DNA of 35,393 nt from Hydrogenophaga sp. (GTDB taxonomy: Bacteria; Pseudomonadota; Gammaproteobacteria; Burkholderiales; Burkholderiaceae_C), in NCBI RefSeq assembly GCF_011390835.1, contig NZ_JAABRQ010000029.1, positions 1 through 35,393 of the forward strand. Direction: 5' to 3'. Both the position numbers and the translations under genes were made by a program. Numbering within the stretch: the stretch's first letter is position 1; every line of letters starts with the position of its first letter. The notes beneath the pieces were generated by a model. The model did no database searches, was not told the origin of the DNA, and worked only from the letters and a program-made list of their open reading frames with translations. Positions 10,219 through 17,659 of this stretch are shown here, one piece after another.

Positions 10219-11250
10219 GTGTGGATCGCCTGCGCCCGGCAGGAGTTTGAGCTGGAGCAGGCCATGGTGCAGGCGGTGCTGCAGCGGCTGTGCAACACCG
10301 CGCTGGTGGATCTGCACGTGTCGGATCTGCTCAACCAACAGCTGCCTTCGCATTTCGACTACACCTCTCGCTACGACATCCTGGTGTTCCGGCGCCTGGC
10401 CGCCGGACAGAGCGAAACAGATCTGACCCGCCCGGATGAACCGCCAACTCGGAAGAACAAGTGCAGCGGCCCGCCCGTGCTGCGGCGCATCGACACCAGC
10501 CCGGTCGGTTTTGCGGTGTTCGACCGCGTGGTGCTAACGGTGCACCCGGCCGGCTGCGGTGTGCTGGACCAGTACGCCAGCCGCCTGCTGGCCTCGGCGT
10601 CGAGCGGATTGCGCTCCGCGGGCGTGCACCTGCCCACCAGCCCTGCCGACCTGATGCTGCGCGTGGTCAACCAGATGGTCGAGGGCTACCTGGAACTGCG
10701 GCGCGAACTCACGCGCCAGCTCGACCACATGCAGGCCGAGCTGCTGCACCCCAAGACGCGTTTCACCAACTGGGGCTCACTGCTGGACGCGCGCATGTCG
10801 CTGCACCAGCTGGACGACATCTGCGAAGACCACCGCTCCGCGGTTCTGGACTGGATTGAGTCCCTGGAGAGCTGGGAGCCTGACGAAGACACCGGTGGTC
10901 ACCGCAGCCTGGAGCTGTTGCGCGTGCGCAGCCGCGACGTTCTCGAGCACATCGAGCGCGTGGTGCGCCACGTGCGCCGGCTGGAGCAGAACGTGGAAAC
11001 CGCGGTGCAGATGCACTTCTCGGCCCAGGGCAACCGCGCCAACGACATCATGCGCACGCTCACCGTGCTCACGGCCATCTTCCTGCCGCTGAACCTGATC
11101 GCCGGCCTCTTCGGCATGAACTTCGACTTCATCCCGCTAATCCACCAGCAAAACGGTTTCTGGTGGACGATGGGCTCGATGGGACTGATCGCCGTTGGCC
11201 TGAGTGTGTTTTTCTGGCGCAAGCGCTACCTGGAGCGCTCGCGCGGCTGA
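10219..11250 (+). CDS. corA: CorA-family magnesium/cobalt transporter, N-terminus interrupted by a stop
   Basis: From the GTG at 10219 the frame gives 343 residues; the full gene from ATG 10141 would be about 369 codons with a TAG at codon 14. The cytoplasmic funnel domain, long helical segment (LELRRELTRQLDHMQAELL and following) and two C-terminal membrane helices are intact, and the GMN selectivity motif is present in LFGMNFDF. CorA forms a pentameric Mg2+/Co2+ channel in the inner membrane. A restart at GTG 10219 or ATG 10261 would remove 26-40 residues of the funnel domain; no Shine-Dalgarno is obvious at either. The gene may be a fresh pseudogene, may use restart, or the stop may be an error. 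Its end is 14 bases from the convergent GST gene. Confidence 0.8.
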   Translation: MWIACARQEFELEQAMVQAVLQRLCNTALVDLHVSDLLNQQLPSHFDYTSRYDILVFRRLAAGQSETDLTRPDEPPTRKNKCSGPPVLRRIDTSPVGFAVFDRVVLTVHPAGCGVLDQYASRLLASASSGLRSAGVHLPTSPADLMLRVVNQMVEGYLELRRELTRQLDHMQAELLHPKTRFTNWGSLLDARMSLHQLDDICEDHRSAVLDWIESLESWEPDEDTGGHRSLELLRVRSRDVLEHIERVVRHVRRLEQNVETAVQMHFSAQGNRANDIMRTLTVLTAIFLPLNLIAGLFGMNFDFIPLIHQQNGFWWTMGSMGLIAVGLSVFFWRKRYLERSRG

Positions 11251-11264
11251 TCGACCCGAGCCGT

Positions 11265-11918
11265 TCAGACGAACGGGGCCTGCAAGCCTTCCGCTGCCAA
11301 AGCGCGCTGCACCGCGGGGCGCTCCAGCATGCGCTGCAGGTGAGGTCCCAGATGGCGGCGATCGCGCGCCGGCGGGGTCTGGGCAAAGTCCCGCGTCCAT
11401 CGGCACAGCGTGAACAGGTAGGGATCGAGCGCGGTGTAGGTCTCACCCAATAGCCAGGGGCCTCCGTGGCGGGATAGCTCGGTATCGAGCTGATCGAGCA
11501 GCACGCGGATGCGCCATTCGGCATGGCTTCTCACCTCCGTCTGTCCGGTGGCATTGCCCGCCTTCACCCAGCGCTCCGGGTAGAAATAAATCATCAGCGT
11601 GCTTTGCAGCGTGTTGGTGAGCCACATCAACCACTTGTAGAAATGTGCGCGCTCAGGACTGCCCAGGGCGGGCGCGAGCCCGCTGGCGGGGTGCGTGTCG
11701 CACAGATGCAAGGCGATGGCCGCGGTTTCGTACAGGACCAGGTCGCCATCGGTCAGCACCGGGATCAACCCGTTGGGATTCAGACGCAGGTAGGCCGCCG
11801 ACTTCTGCACATCGTGGGTGCGGTCCACCAGTACCAATCCAAAAGGCACGCCGATTTCTTGCAGCAGGATGTGCGGCACCATGCTGGCTGTACTGGGAAA
11901 GTGGTGCAGTTGAATCAT
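11265..11918 (-). CDS. Glutathione S-transferase
   Basis: The protein is 217 residues from the ATG at 11918 (MIQLHHFPSTASMVPHILLQ). The N-terminal thioredoxin fold contains NPNGLIPVLTDGDLVLYETAAIALHL, with the cis-Pro and the Glu/Thr pair that bind the glutathione gamma-glutamyl moiety. The C-terminal helical domain follows. It is downstream of and codirectional with a dienelactone hydrolase and a DsbA-fold HCCA isomerase, itself often a glutathione-dependent family, which suggests a detoxification or aromatic side pathway. The exact substrate is unknown. Confidence 0.9.
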   Translation of the reverse strand: MIQLHHFPSTASMVPHILLQEIGVPFGLVLVDRTHDVQKSAAYLRLNPNGLIPVLTDGDLVLYETAAIALHLCDTHPASGLAPALGSPERAHFYKWLMWLTNTLQSTLMIYFYPERWVKAGNATGQTEVRSHAEWRIRVLLDQLDTELSRHGGPWLLGETYTALDPYLFTLCRWTRDFAQTPPARDRRHLGPHLQRMLERPAVQRALAAEGLQAPFV

Positions 11919-11970
11919 AGGTCGGCCGTTAATGATTCGGGTGGTGAAGGGGGCGGCGGCCCCGGGGACA

Positions 11971-12651
11971 TCAGAGGTGCTTGGCGAAGAAGGCCAGCGT
12001 GCGCTGGCGGGCGAGCTGGGCTGCCGCTTCGTCGTAAGAGCCGCGCTGATCGCAGTTGAAGCCGTGGTTGGCGGCGTAGACCTGCACCTCCACTCCCGGC
12101 TGCGCCTTTCGGAAAGCCTCCACGGTGTCGAGCGGGATCCAGTGGTCCTGATCACCAAAGTGCGCCAGCACCGGGACCTGGGGTTTGAGCGCTGCGTCGG
12201 CACCCGCCGTCATGCCGCCGCCGTAGTAGGGCACGGCCGCCGACAGGCCGCTCAGCGTGCAGGCCGAGCGCCAGGTCAACAGGCCGCCCCAGCAATAGCC
12301 CACGATACCGACCTTGCCGCCCTGCGCCGCTTCGTCGATGGCCGCCTGGATGTCTTGCATCACGCCGGGTGCCGGCAAGGCCTCCACCGCCGTCTTGTAG
12401 CCAAAGCCCTCGTTCATGTCAGCTTCGGTGTAACCCAGTTCCACACCGGGCTTGACGCGGTGGAAGGTGGCGGGCGCGACCACGAGGTAGCCCTCAGCGG
12501 CGTAACTGTCGGCCACCGCCCGGATATGGCTGTTCACGCCAAAGATTTCCTGCAGCAGCACGATGCCGCCTTTGGGATTGCCCGCGGGCTGGGCGACGTA
12601 AGCCGGGCAAGCAAAGCCGTCGGCGGCGGTGAGTTCGATGACATGGCTCAT
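11971..12651 (-). CDS. Dienelactone hydrolase family protein
   Basis: The 226-residue alpha/beta hydrolase has the DLH cysteine nucleophile in GYCWGG (Cys120), Glu36 in LLQEIFGVN, an acidic residue in FGDQDHW (Asp167 or Asp169) and His196 in AANHGF, which together match carboxymethylenebutenolidase. The classical reaction opens dienelactone to maleylacetate in chlorocatechol pathways, but many genomic homologues act on other esters or lactones. AGGAG precedes the ATG. The gene sits between the HCCA isomerase and GST genes; no chlorocatechol genes are in the window. Confidence 0.9.
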   Translation of the reverse strand: MSHVIELTAADGFACPAYVAQPAGNPKGGIVLLQEIFGVNSHIRAVADSYAAEGYLVVAPATFHRVKPGVELGYTEADMNEGFGYKTAVEALPAPGVMQDIQAAIDEAAQGGKVGIVGYCWGGLLTWRSACTLSGLSAAVPYYGGGMTAGADAALKPQVPVLAHFGDQDHWIPLDTVEAFRKAQPGVEVQVYAANHGFNCDQRGSYDEAAAQLARQRTLAFFAKHL

Positions 12652-12696
12652 GGGAAAAGTCTCCTGGAAGGTTAGGTCAGAAAAAAGGGAGTCGAC

Positions 12697-13296
12697 TCAG
12701 GAAAGCAGGCGGCGCTCGACGAAGTCCAGCCGGTCCTGGCCCCAGAAGAGCTCGCCGTCGACCACGTAGCTCGGCGCGCCGAACACGCCGGCGTCGATCG
12801 CGGCCTGGGTGTTCTGTTCGTACTGGGCCAGAACCTCCGGCGTCTGCGCGCGCGCCAGCAGAGCCGCGTCCAGACCACACTCGGCGAGCACGGCACTCAG
12901 GGTGTCCGCGTTGGCAATGTCGCGCTCCTGAGTCCAGACGGCAGCGCCCACCGCGCCAGTGAGCCGCATGGCCGCAGCGGTGCCGTGGTCCATGTCGGTG
13001 GCCACAATGAGCCGCGCGGCCAAATCGGCCACCACCGGGAAAAAGCGCGGCTGCACCACCAGGGGCAAGCCGAGGGCCTCGCCAAAGCGCTGGAGCTCCA
13101 GCAACCGGTAGGCCTGGCGCTGCGGCGCGCGCTTGGGCAGCGGCAGGCCGCCCGAAATGGGGAATATCTTGGCGAGGTCCATCGGCAGCACACGCACGCT
13201 GGCGCCCGCCCCCTCGGTCATGCGGGCGAACCGCGCGTGGCCGATGTAAGTCCAGGGGCTGTTGGGCGTAAAGTAGTAGTCGACTGCGTGACGCAT
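12697..13296 (-). CDS. 2-hydroxychromene-2-carboxylate isomerase (DsbA family)
   Basis: The protein is 199 residues from the ATG at 13296, which has GAGGAG eight bases upstream. It starts MRHAVDYYFTPNSPWTYIGH; Ser13 in NSPW is the catalytic serine position of HCCA isomerases, replacing the DsbA CxxC. GVFGAPSYVVDGELFWGQDRLDFV near the end is the cis-Pro region of the family. The best-known member uses glutathione in naphthalene degradation; here no naphthalene dioxygenase is seen. It is first in a three-gene run with DLH and GST, divergent from the SDR-MaoC pair. Confidence 0.88.
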   Translation of the reverse strand: MRHAVDYYFTPNSPWTYIGHARFARMTEGAGASVRVLPMDLAKIFPISGGLPLPKRAPQRQAYRLLELQRFGEALGLPLVVQPRFFPVVADLAARLIVATDMDHGTAAAMRLTGAVGAAVWTQERDIANADTLSAVLAECGLDAALLARAQTPEVLAQYEQNTQAAIDAGVFGAPSYVVDGELFWGQDRLDFVERRLLS

Positions 13297-13298
13297 GG

Positions 13299-13333
13299 GG
13301 GTCTCCTCGTGTTGGTCTAATGGTGCGAGACCC
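13299..13333. promoter_or_regulatory. Inverted repeat in the divergent HCCA isomerase/SDR promoter region
   Basis: GGGTCTC (13299-13305) and GAGACCC (13327-13333) are a perfect 7-bp inverted repeat separated by 21 bases. They occupy the 77-base gap between two divergent genes, so the pair could be an operator controlling both directions. The left arm overlaps the isomerase leader. No regulator gene is adjacent. Confidence 0.35.
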
Positions 13334-13373
13334 GGTTGTACCCGGGACAGAACATTCTGGCAGGAGAAAGCCC

Positions 13374-14132
13374 ATGAACACATCGTCTGCAGGCGCTTTG
13401 CTGGTCACCGGTGGCAGCCGGGGCATTGGCGCAGCCACCGCCCGGCTTGCCGCCCAGCAAGGCTGGCAGGTGGCGGTGAACTACGCAGCCAACTCGCTTG
13501 CGGCCGACGAGCTGGTGCGCGCCATCCGCGCGGCTGGCGGCACCGCGATCGCATTCAAGGCCGATGTGGCCAACGAGGCGCAGGTCATGGACATGTTCGG
13601 CCAGATCGACGCCAAGCTCGGGCCGGTGCGGGGGTTGGTGAACAACGCCGGCGTGGTGGACGTGACTGCGCGCGTGGACGAGATGAGTGTGGCGCGCTGG
13701 CGCCGCATGTTTGACATCAACGTGATGGGTTCGATGCTGTGCGCACGCGAGGCGGTGCGCCGCATGAGCACGCGACACGGCGGGGCAGGCGGGAGCATCG
13801 TGAACGTCTCCAGCGCGGCGGCGCGCCTGGGCGCTCCGGGGCAATACGTGGACTACGCCGCCTCCAAGGGCGCCATTGATGCGTTCACGATCGGTCTGGC
13901 CAAGGAGGTCGCGGCCGAGGGTGTGCGCGTCAACGCGGTGCGCCCGGGCCTAATCGACACCGAGATCCACGCCTCGGGTGGCCTACCCAACCGGGTGCAG
14001 GAGCTGCAGCACCTGGTGCCGATGCAGCGTGGCGGCAGCGCCGACGAAGTGGCCCAGGCCATTGTCTGGTTGCTTTCGGACGCCGCAAGCTACACCACCA
14101 TGAGCCTGCTCGACGTCTCAGGAGGACGCTGA
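13374..14132 (+). CDS. Short-chain dehydrogenase/reductase
   Basis: The 252-residue classical SDR has the Rossmann motif TGGSRGIG (12-19), NNAG (90-93) and the catalytic Ser147 (VSSAAARLG), Tyr161 and Lys165 (YAASK). The sequence RMSTRHGGAGGSIVNVSS and the ending TTMSLLDVSGGR are typical of NAD(P)H oxidoreductases of the glucose-1-dehydrogenase/FabG group. AGGAG precedes the ATG at 13374. The next gene, MaoC, starts one base after its stop, so the two are translationally linked and probably act on the same acyl or hydroxyacyl compound. The substrate is unknown. Confidence 0.9.
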   Translation: MNTSSAGALLVTGGSRGIGAATARLAAQQGWQVAVNYAANSLAADELVRAIRAAGGTAIAFKADVANEAQVMDMFGQIDAKLGPVRGLVNNAGVVDVTARVDEMSVARWRRMFDINVMGSMLCAREAVRRMSTRHGGAGGSIVNVSSAAARLGAPGQYVDYAASKGAIDAFTIGLAKEVAAEGVRVNAVRPGLIDTEIHASGGLPNRVQELQHLVPMQRGGSADEVAQAIVWLLSDAASYTTMSLLDVSGGR

Positions 14133-14133
14133 A

Positions 14134-14619
14134 ATGACCGCCACCACCCCCGAACAAAGCCCGCACATCAAGATCTGGTGGGAAGACCTGGCGGTTGGCC
14201 AGGTGAAAGACCTGGGCAGCCTTTCGCCCACCGCGGATGAAATCGTAGCCTTTGCCCGTCAGTTCGATCCCCAGCCATTTCATCTCGACCCCGAAGCGGC
14301 TAAGGCATCGGTGTTCGGTGGGCTGTGCGCCAGTGGCTGGCACACCTGCAGCCTGGCAATGCGCCTGATGGTGACGAACTTCCTGCATGAGTCGTCCAGC
14401 CTGGGCTCACCTGGCCTCGAAAATATCAAGTGGCTCAAGCCCGTGTTTCCGGGCGACACCCTGCGACTGCAGCACACTATCACCGAAAAGCGGGTCATGG
14501 GCAAACGCCCCGACGTGGGGTTGGTGCGCACCATCTGGGAGATGTTCAACCAGCATGGCGACAAGGTGTTGCACATGGAGGGCTACGGCATGTTTCGGCT
14601 GCGCAGCCCTAAAAAATAG
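14134..14619 (+). CDS. MaoC-family (hot-dog fold) dehydratase
   Basis: The 161-residue protein has the (R)-hydratase motif: Asp45 and His50 in DPQPFHLDPEAAK, followed by FGGLCASGWHT. MaoC-like hydratases add water to trans-2-enoyl thioesters or related compounds. A strong AGGAGG lies just inside the end of the upstream SDR gene, one base from which this gene starts. Together with the SDR it could make a hydratase/dehydrogenase couple as in beta-oxidation or a methacrylate/mesaconyl-type side pathway; this is inference. Confidence 0.9.
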   Translation: MTATTPEQSPHIKIWWEDLAVGQVKDLGSLSPTADEIVAFARQFDPQPFHLDPEAAKASVFGGLCASGWHTCSLAMRLMVTNFLHESSSLGSPGLENIKWLKPVFPGDTLRLQHTITEKRVMGKRPDVGLVRTIWEMFNQHGDKVLHMEGYGMFRLRSPKK

Positions 14620-14620
14620 C

Positions 14621-14705
14621 CCCTACGCTCCGCCGCTGCGCGGATCGCTGCGCCCCCTAGGGGGCTGGGTCCGCCTTGGGAGCGGCCCGGCGGCAGGTCC
14701 CTAGC
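14621..14705. repeat. GC-rich palindromic intergenic repeat
   Basis: The stretch contains the perfect 14-bp palindrome GCCCCCTAGGGGGC (14652-14665), preceded by CTCCGCCGCTGCGCGGATCG and followed by a TCCGCC...GGCGG pair. I recognise this composition as a dispersed extragenic repeat type common in Comamonadaceae chromosomes, usually placed after stop codons. It follows the MaoC stop directly and may help end that transcript. Only one copy is in the window, so its dispersed nature cannot be shown here. Confidence 0.5.
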
Positions 14706-14707
14706 CC

Positions 14708-14736
14708 CTGACGCAGTGGCGCAATTCATGCGTCAG
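14708..14736. promoter_or_regulatory. 8-bp inverted repeat upstream of marC
   Basis: CTGACGCA (14708-14715) and TGCGTCAG (14729-14736) are perfect inverted copies around a 13-base spacer, 40 bases before the marC ATG. It could be an operator or a leader hairpin. No T-run follows, so it is not called a terminator. Confidence 0.4.
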
Positions 14737-14776
14737 TAGCGCGCCGAATGCGCCGCTGTCCCCCACAATCGCGGCC

Positions 14777-15397
14777 ATGGATTTCAAGCCCCTCGTGACC
14801 CTGTTGGCCATCGTCAACCCGCTGGCCATCGTGCCATTTTTCATTCACTACACCCAGGGATTCACCAGCAAGCAGCGCCGTCGCACGGTGCTGATCGCCT
14901 CGTTCAGCGCGTTCACCGTGATCGCCACCTGCGCTGTCGTTGGCTTGCAAATCCTGGAGTTCTTCAACATCTCGCTGGCTAGCTTCCAGGTCGGCGGCGG
15001 CCTGTTGCTGATGACTTCGGCACTGTCCATGCTCAACGCCCAGCCGGCCGAGGCCAAGGCCACGCAGGACGAGATCGATGACACCTCGGCACGCGCCTCG
15101 ATCGCGGTCGTGCCCCTGACCATCCCCCTGCTCACCGGCCCGGCCACCATGTCCACCGTGGTGATCTACGCCGACCAGGCCAAGACTTTTTTCCAGCACG
15201 CCGCGCTGGTGGGCTACGGCGTGGTGATCGCGCTGGCCACCGCGGTGTGCTTCACGCTCGCCAAGCCCATCGCCCGCTTCCTTGGCCAGACAGGCATCAA
15301 CGTGATGACTCGGCTGATGGGCCTGATCCTGGCCGCCCTGTCGGTGGAGGTCATGGCGGCTGGGCTGGTGAAGCTGTTTCCGGCGTTGGCGGGCTGA
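14777..15397 (+). CDS. marC: MarC-family (UPF0056) inner membrane protein
   Basis: The 206-residue protein has six hydrophobic segments. It begins MDFKPLVTLLAIVNPLAIVP, the conserved NP-containing first helix, and later has VPLTIPLLTGPATMSTVV, the second conserved segment of the family. The name comes from an early link to multiple antibiotic resistance that has not held up, and the transported substrate is unknown. No Shine-Dalgarno is obvious at the ATG. Its 3' end faces the TRAP solute-binding protein gene, 40 bases away. Confidence 0.9.
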   Translation: MDFKPLVTLLAIVNPLAIVPFFIHYTQGFTSKQRRRTVLIASFSAFTVIATCAVVGLQILEFFNISLASFQVGGGLLLMTSALSMLNAQPAEAKATQDEIDDTSARASIAVVPLTIPLLTGPATMSTVVIYADQAKTFFQHAALVGYGVVIALATAVCFTLAKPIARFLGQTGINVMTRLMGLILAALSVEVMAAGLVKLFPALAG

Positions 15398-15437
15398 TAC
15401 AGGATTGAGCGAGACGGCCGAGGCCGCCGCCGTTATC

Positions 15438-16454
15438 TCATTTCAGTTTCTGAGTCTCGGCCCGGAATTCGGCCAGCACACTGCGGGCATTCTTAAGACC
15501 TCGACCCTCCGCCGATGCGACCCACTTGTCTTCAAGGCCCGCCTGTTTGGCCTTGACTTCGTTGATAAACGCTTCGCTGGCGACCTGACGCTGCACCCCC
15601 GTCTGCTTCTGAATCTCGCGAGAAGCGGCGTCGGTTCGGTCCCAGCCGGCGGCAAACAGCCGCGTCGCCGCTTCGCCTGAGACTTTGTCCACCGCCGCCT
15701 TCTCTTCGGGTTTCAGGCTGTCGTATTTGGCCTGGTTCATCATGAAAACGAAGCTGGTGTTGTAAAGGCCACCTGGAAAAGTAGTCGCGTACTTCACCAT
15801 GGACAAGCGCATCGACTGCAGCGACTCGTCGGGAAAGAAGGTGCCGTCCATCACGCCGGTAGAAAGCAGCTCAAACGATTCGGTGGCGGGTTTGAGGGTA
15901 GTGTTCCAGCCCATAAGCTTAGAGAGCTCGTTGATGTTGCCACCCCCGATGCGGAACTTCAGCTTGGCCGCATCGGCGGCGCTGCTGACCGGTTGCTTGA
16001 CGGTGAAGATGATGCCGGGGCCGTGCGTGAAAACGGCCAGCGTCTTGACGCCTCGGTGCTCTCCCAGCGGTGCAAAGTACTTGCTGTAGATGCGCTGGTA
16101 GGCGACCGAGGTGGCCAGCGAGCTGTCACCCAGGAACGGAAACTCCGCGACCTGGGTGAAGATGAAACGCCCGGGAGTGTAGCCATCGACCGTGTAGGAC
16201 ACGTCGGCCACCCCATCGCGCACCGCATCGAAGGTACCAGGCGGCGCCGAGACCGCCTTGGGCAGCAAGTTGCACTTCACGCTGCCGCTGGTTTCCTTTT
16301 CCAGCGCCTCGCACCACTGGTTCTGAGCCACGGTCGCCCCATGTGAGGGAGGCAACCAGGTGGACACGTTGAGCACGGTCTGCGCCTGGCCGATACCCGC
16401 AGCGGCGAGCAGCGCGGCGGCAAGGGAAGAAAACGCGAGGGGATGTCGGGTCAT
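15438..16454 (-). CDS. TRAP transporter solute-binding protein (DctP family)
   Basis: The 338-residue protein has a signal peptide (about 1-24, ending GIGQAQ) and the DctP fold: LNVSTWLPPSHGATVAQNQW near the start, FRIGGGNINELSKLMGWN with the conserved substrate-carboxylate Arg region, and DGTFFPDESLQSMRLS. DctP receptors bind organic acids in the periplasm for sodium-coupled uptake. No DctQ or DctM membrane subunit is nearby, so it is an orphan receptor here. It follows the Rieske oxygenase by 19 bases on the same strand, suggesting that its ligand may be the oxygenase substrate, perhaps an aromatic acid. Confidence 0.9.
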   Translation of the reverse strand: MTRHPLAFSSLAAALLAAAGIGQAQTVLNVSTWLPPSHGATVAQNQWCEALEKETSGSVKCNLLPKAVSAPPGTFDAVRDGVADVSYTVDGYTPGRFIFTQVAEFPFLGDSSLATSVAYQRIYSKYFAPLGEHRGVKTLAVFTHGPGIIFTVKQPVSSAADAAKLKFRIGGGNINELSKLMGWNTTLKPATESFELLSTGVMDGTFFPDESLQSMRLSMVKYATTFPGGLYNTSFVFMMNQAKYDSLKPEEKAAVDKVSGEAATRLFAAGWDRTDAASREIQKQTGVQRQVASEAFINEVKAKQAGLEDKWVASAEGRGLKNARSVLAEFRAETQKLK

Positions 16455-16473
16455 GGTGAGGTCTCCGGGTGGT

Positions 16474-17565
16474 TCAGGCCGAGATGGCTGGTTGGGAAAG
16501 CGGTGCGGGGGAAAGGACAGTTTGTTCGGCGCGCCAGCGGACCTCCAGCAGCCGGCGGAACTGGATCAGTGCTGCATCCATGGCCAGCGGGAGCATCGGC
16601 CGATCGGGCTGACGCTGGATGTTGCGGTGCTGCGCGGTGATCATGTCGCGGTCTTCGTTGAAGGCGCCGATCAGGCTGTTGTAGATGCTCTCGGTCACCG
16701 ACTCGTCGCCCTCGCCCACCGGGTGCGACTGCTGGAAAAAATAGTGGGTGGTATTGGCGCTCTCGGGGGTGAGGGTCTGGCAGCTGTGCAGGCGCACCGA
16801 TGGGCCGGGCGCGTCTGGCGCAGCGCCGGTGGGCCGCCCGCCAGAGTGCATTAGCAAGGTGCCAGGTAGCAGGAACTGGTAAACGAACCAGCGATCGAGG
16901 TGGGTGTCGAAACGCCGGAAACGCTGGTAAAACGGTGGCGCGGGCACATCGTTGACATGGCGAGAAACCTGAATCCCAATCTGGGGCCACGCCGCTGACG
17001 GGCCAGGCACCGACTCGATCTCGGGTCGAGCCTGCGCGATGCGTGTGGAGCCCCCGAGCGATTTTTCGTGCACATAGCTCAGGTGCGAGAAATCCAGCAG
17101 GTTGTCGCAAATGAGCAGGTAGGGCGTGTCGTAGTGCAGGTAGCCCGGGCGGTTGCGCCAGTCAGGGCTGTCGCAGCTGAAGTTATCGGGGAGCAGCGCA
17201 GTGTCGGCCTGTTCGGGCTCACCCATCCAGACAAATACCCAACGGTTTTTCACCGCCACCGGGTAGCGCTTGACGCAGGCCTTGGGCGGTACCACGGCCA
17301 AGCCAGGCGCCTCTATGCACCGCCCCTGGGCATCAAATTTGAGACCGTGATAGCCGCATCGCACCGCATCGCCCTCGCGGCGACCCACCGACAGCGGCGC
17401 GTGTCGGTGGCAGCAGCGGTCTTCCAGCGCCACCATCTCACCCGCTTGCGTGCGGTAAACGAGCACAGGCTCGTCCAAGACGGTGCGGGTAAACAAATCG
17501 GGCGAGTCGGCCGAAGAAATCTCGTGGTCCCAGGCGATCACATACCAGCAGTTGCGCAACCACAT
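16474..17565 (-). CDS. Rieske non-heme iron oxygenase, VanA-like
   Basis: The 363-residue alpha subunit starts MWLRNCWYVIAWDHEI, as in vanillate O-demethylase oxygenases. The Rieske cluster ligands are Cys51-x-His53 and Cys70-x-x-His73 (DRCCHRHAPLSVG and RCGYHGLKFD). The mononuclear iron site is DNLLDFSHLSYVHE, with His161 and His166. AGGAGA precedes the ATG. VanA-type enzymes remove methyl groups from methoxylated aromatic acids or hydroxylate rings, using a separate reductase; no VanB-like reductase is in the window. The gene follows a LuxR-type regulator and the hpa cluster, so a role feeding homoprotocatechuate is attractive but unproven. Confidence 0.9.
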   Translation of the reverse strand: MWLRNCWYVIAWDHEISSADSPDLFTRTVLDEPVLVYRTQAGEMVALEDRCCHRHAPLSVGRREGDAVRCGYHGLKFDAQGRCIEAPGLAVVPPKACVKRYPVAVKNRWVFVWMGEPEQADTALLPDNFSCDSPDWRNRPGYLHYDTPYLLICDNLLDFSHLSYVHEKSLGGSTRIAQARPEIESVPGPSAAWPQIGIQVSRHVNDVPAPPFYQRFRRFDTHLDRWFVYQFLLPGTLLMHSGGRPTGAAPDAPGPSVRLHSCQTLTPESANTTHYFFQQSHPVGEGDESVTESIYNSLIGAFNEDRDMITAQHRNIQRQPDRPMLPLAMDAALIQFRRLLEVRWRAEQTVLSPAPLSQPAISA

Positions 17566-17625
17566 CGCTGTCTCCTATCGTTCTCATGGCGTTCACACCA
17601 TCCTAGGCAGCACCCTGACTCAGCA

Positions 17626-17645
17626 TGTCCCCCTTGAAGGGGACA
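17626..17645. promoter_or_regulatory. Inverted repeat TGTCCCC-N6-GGGGACA upstream of the Rieske gene
   Basis: The arms at 17626-17632 and 17639-17645 match perfectly. The site is between the stop of the LuxR-type regulator (17660) and the Rieske start (17565), about 61 bases upstream of the latter. The spacing suits either a binding site for the neighbouring LuxR-type regulator or the transcript end of that gene; no T-run is present. Confidence 0.4.
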
Positions 17646-17659
17646 AATGCAAACATGCC

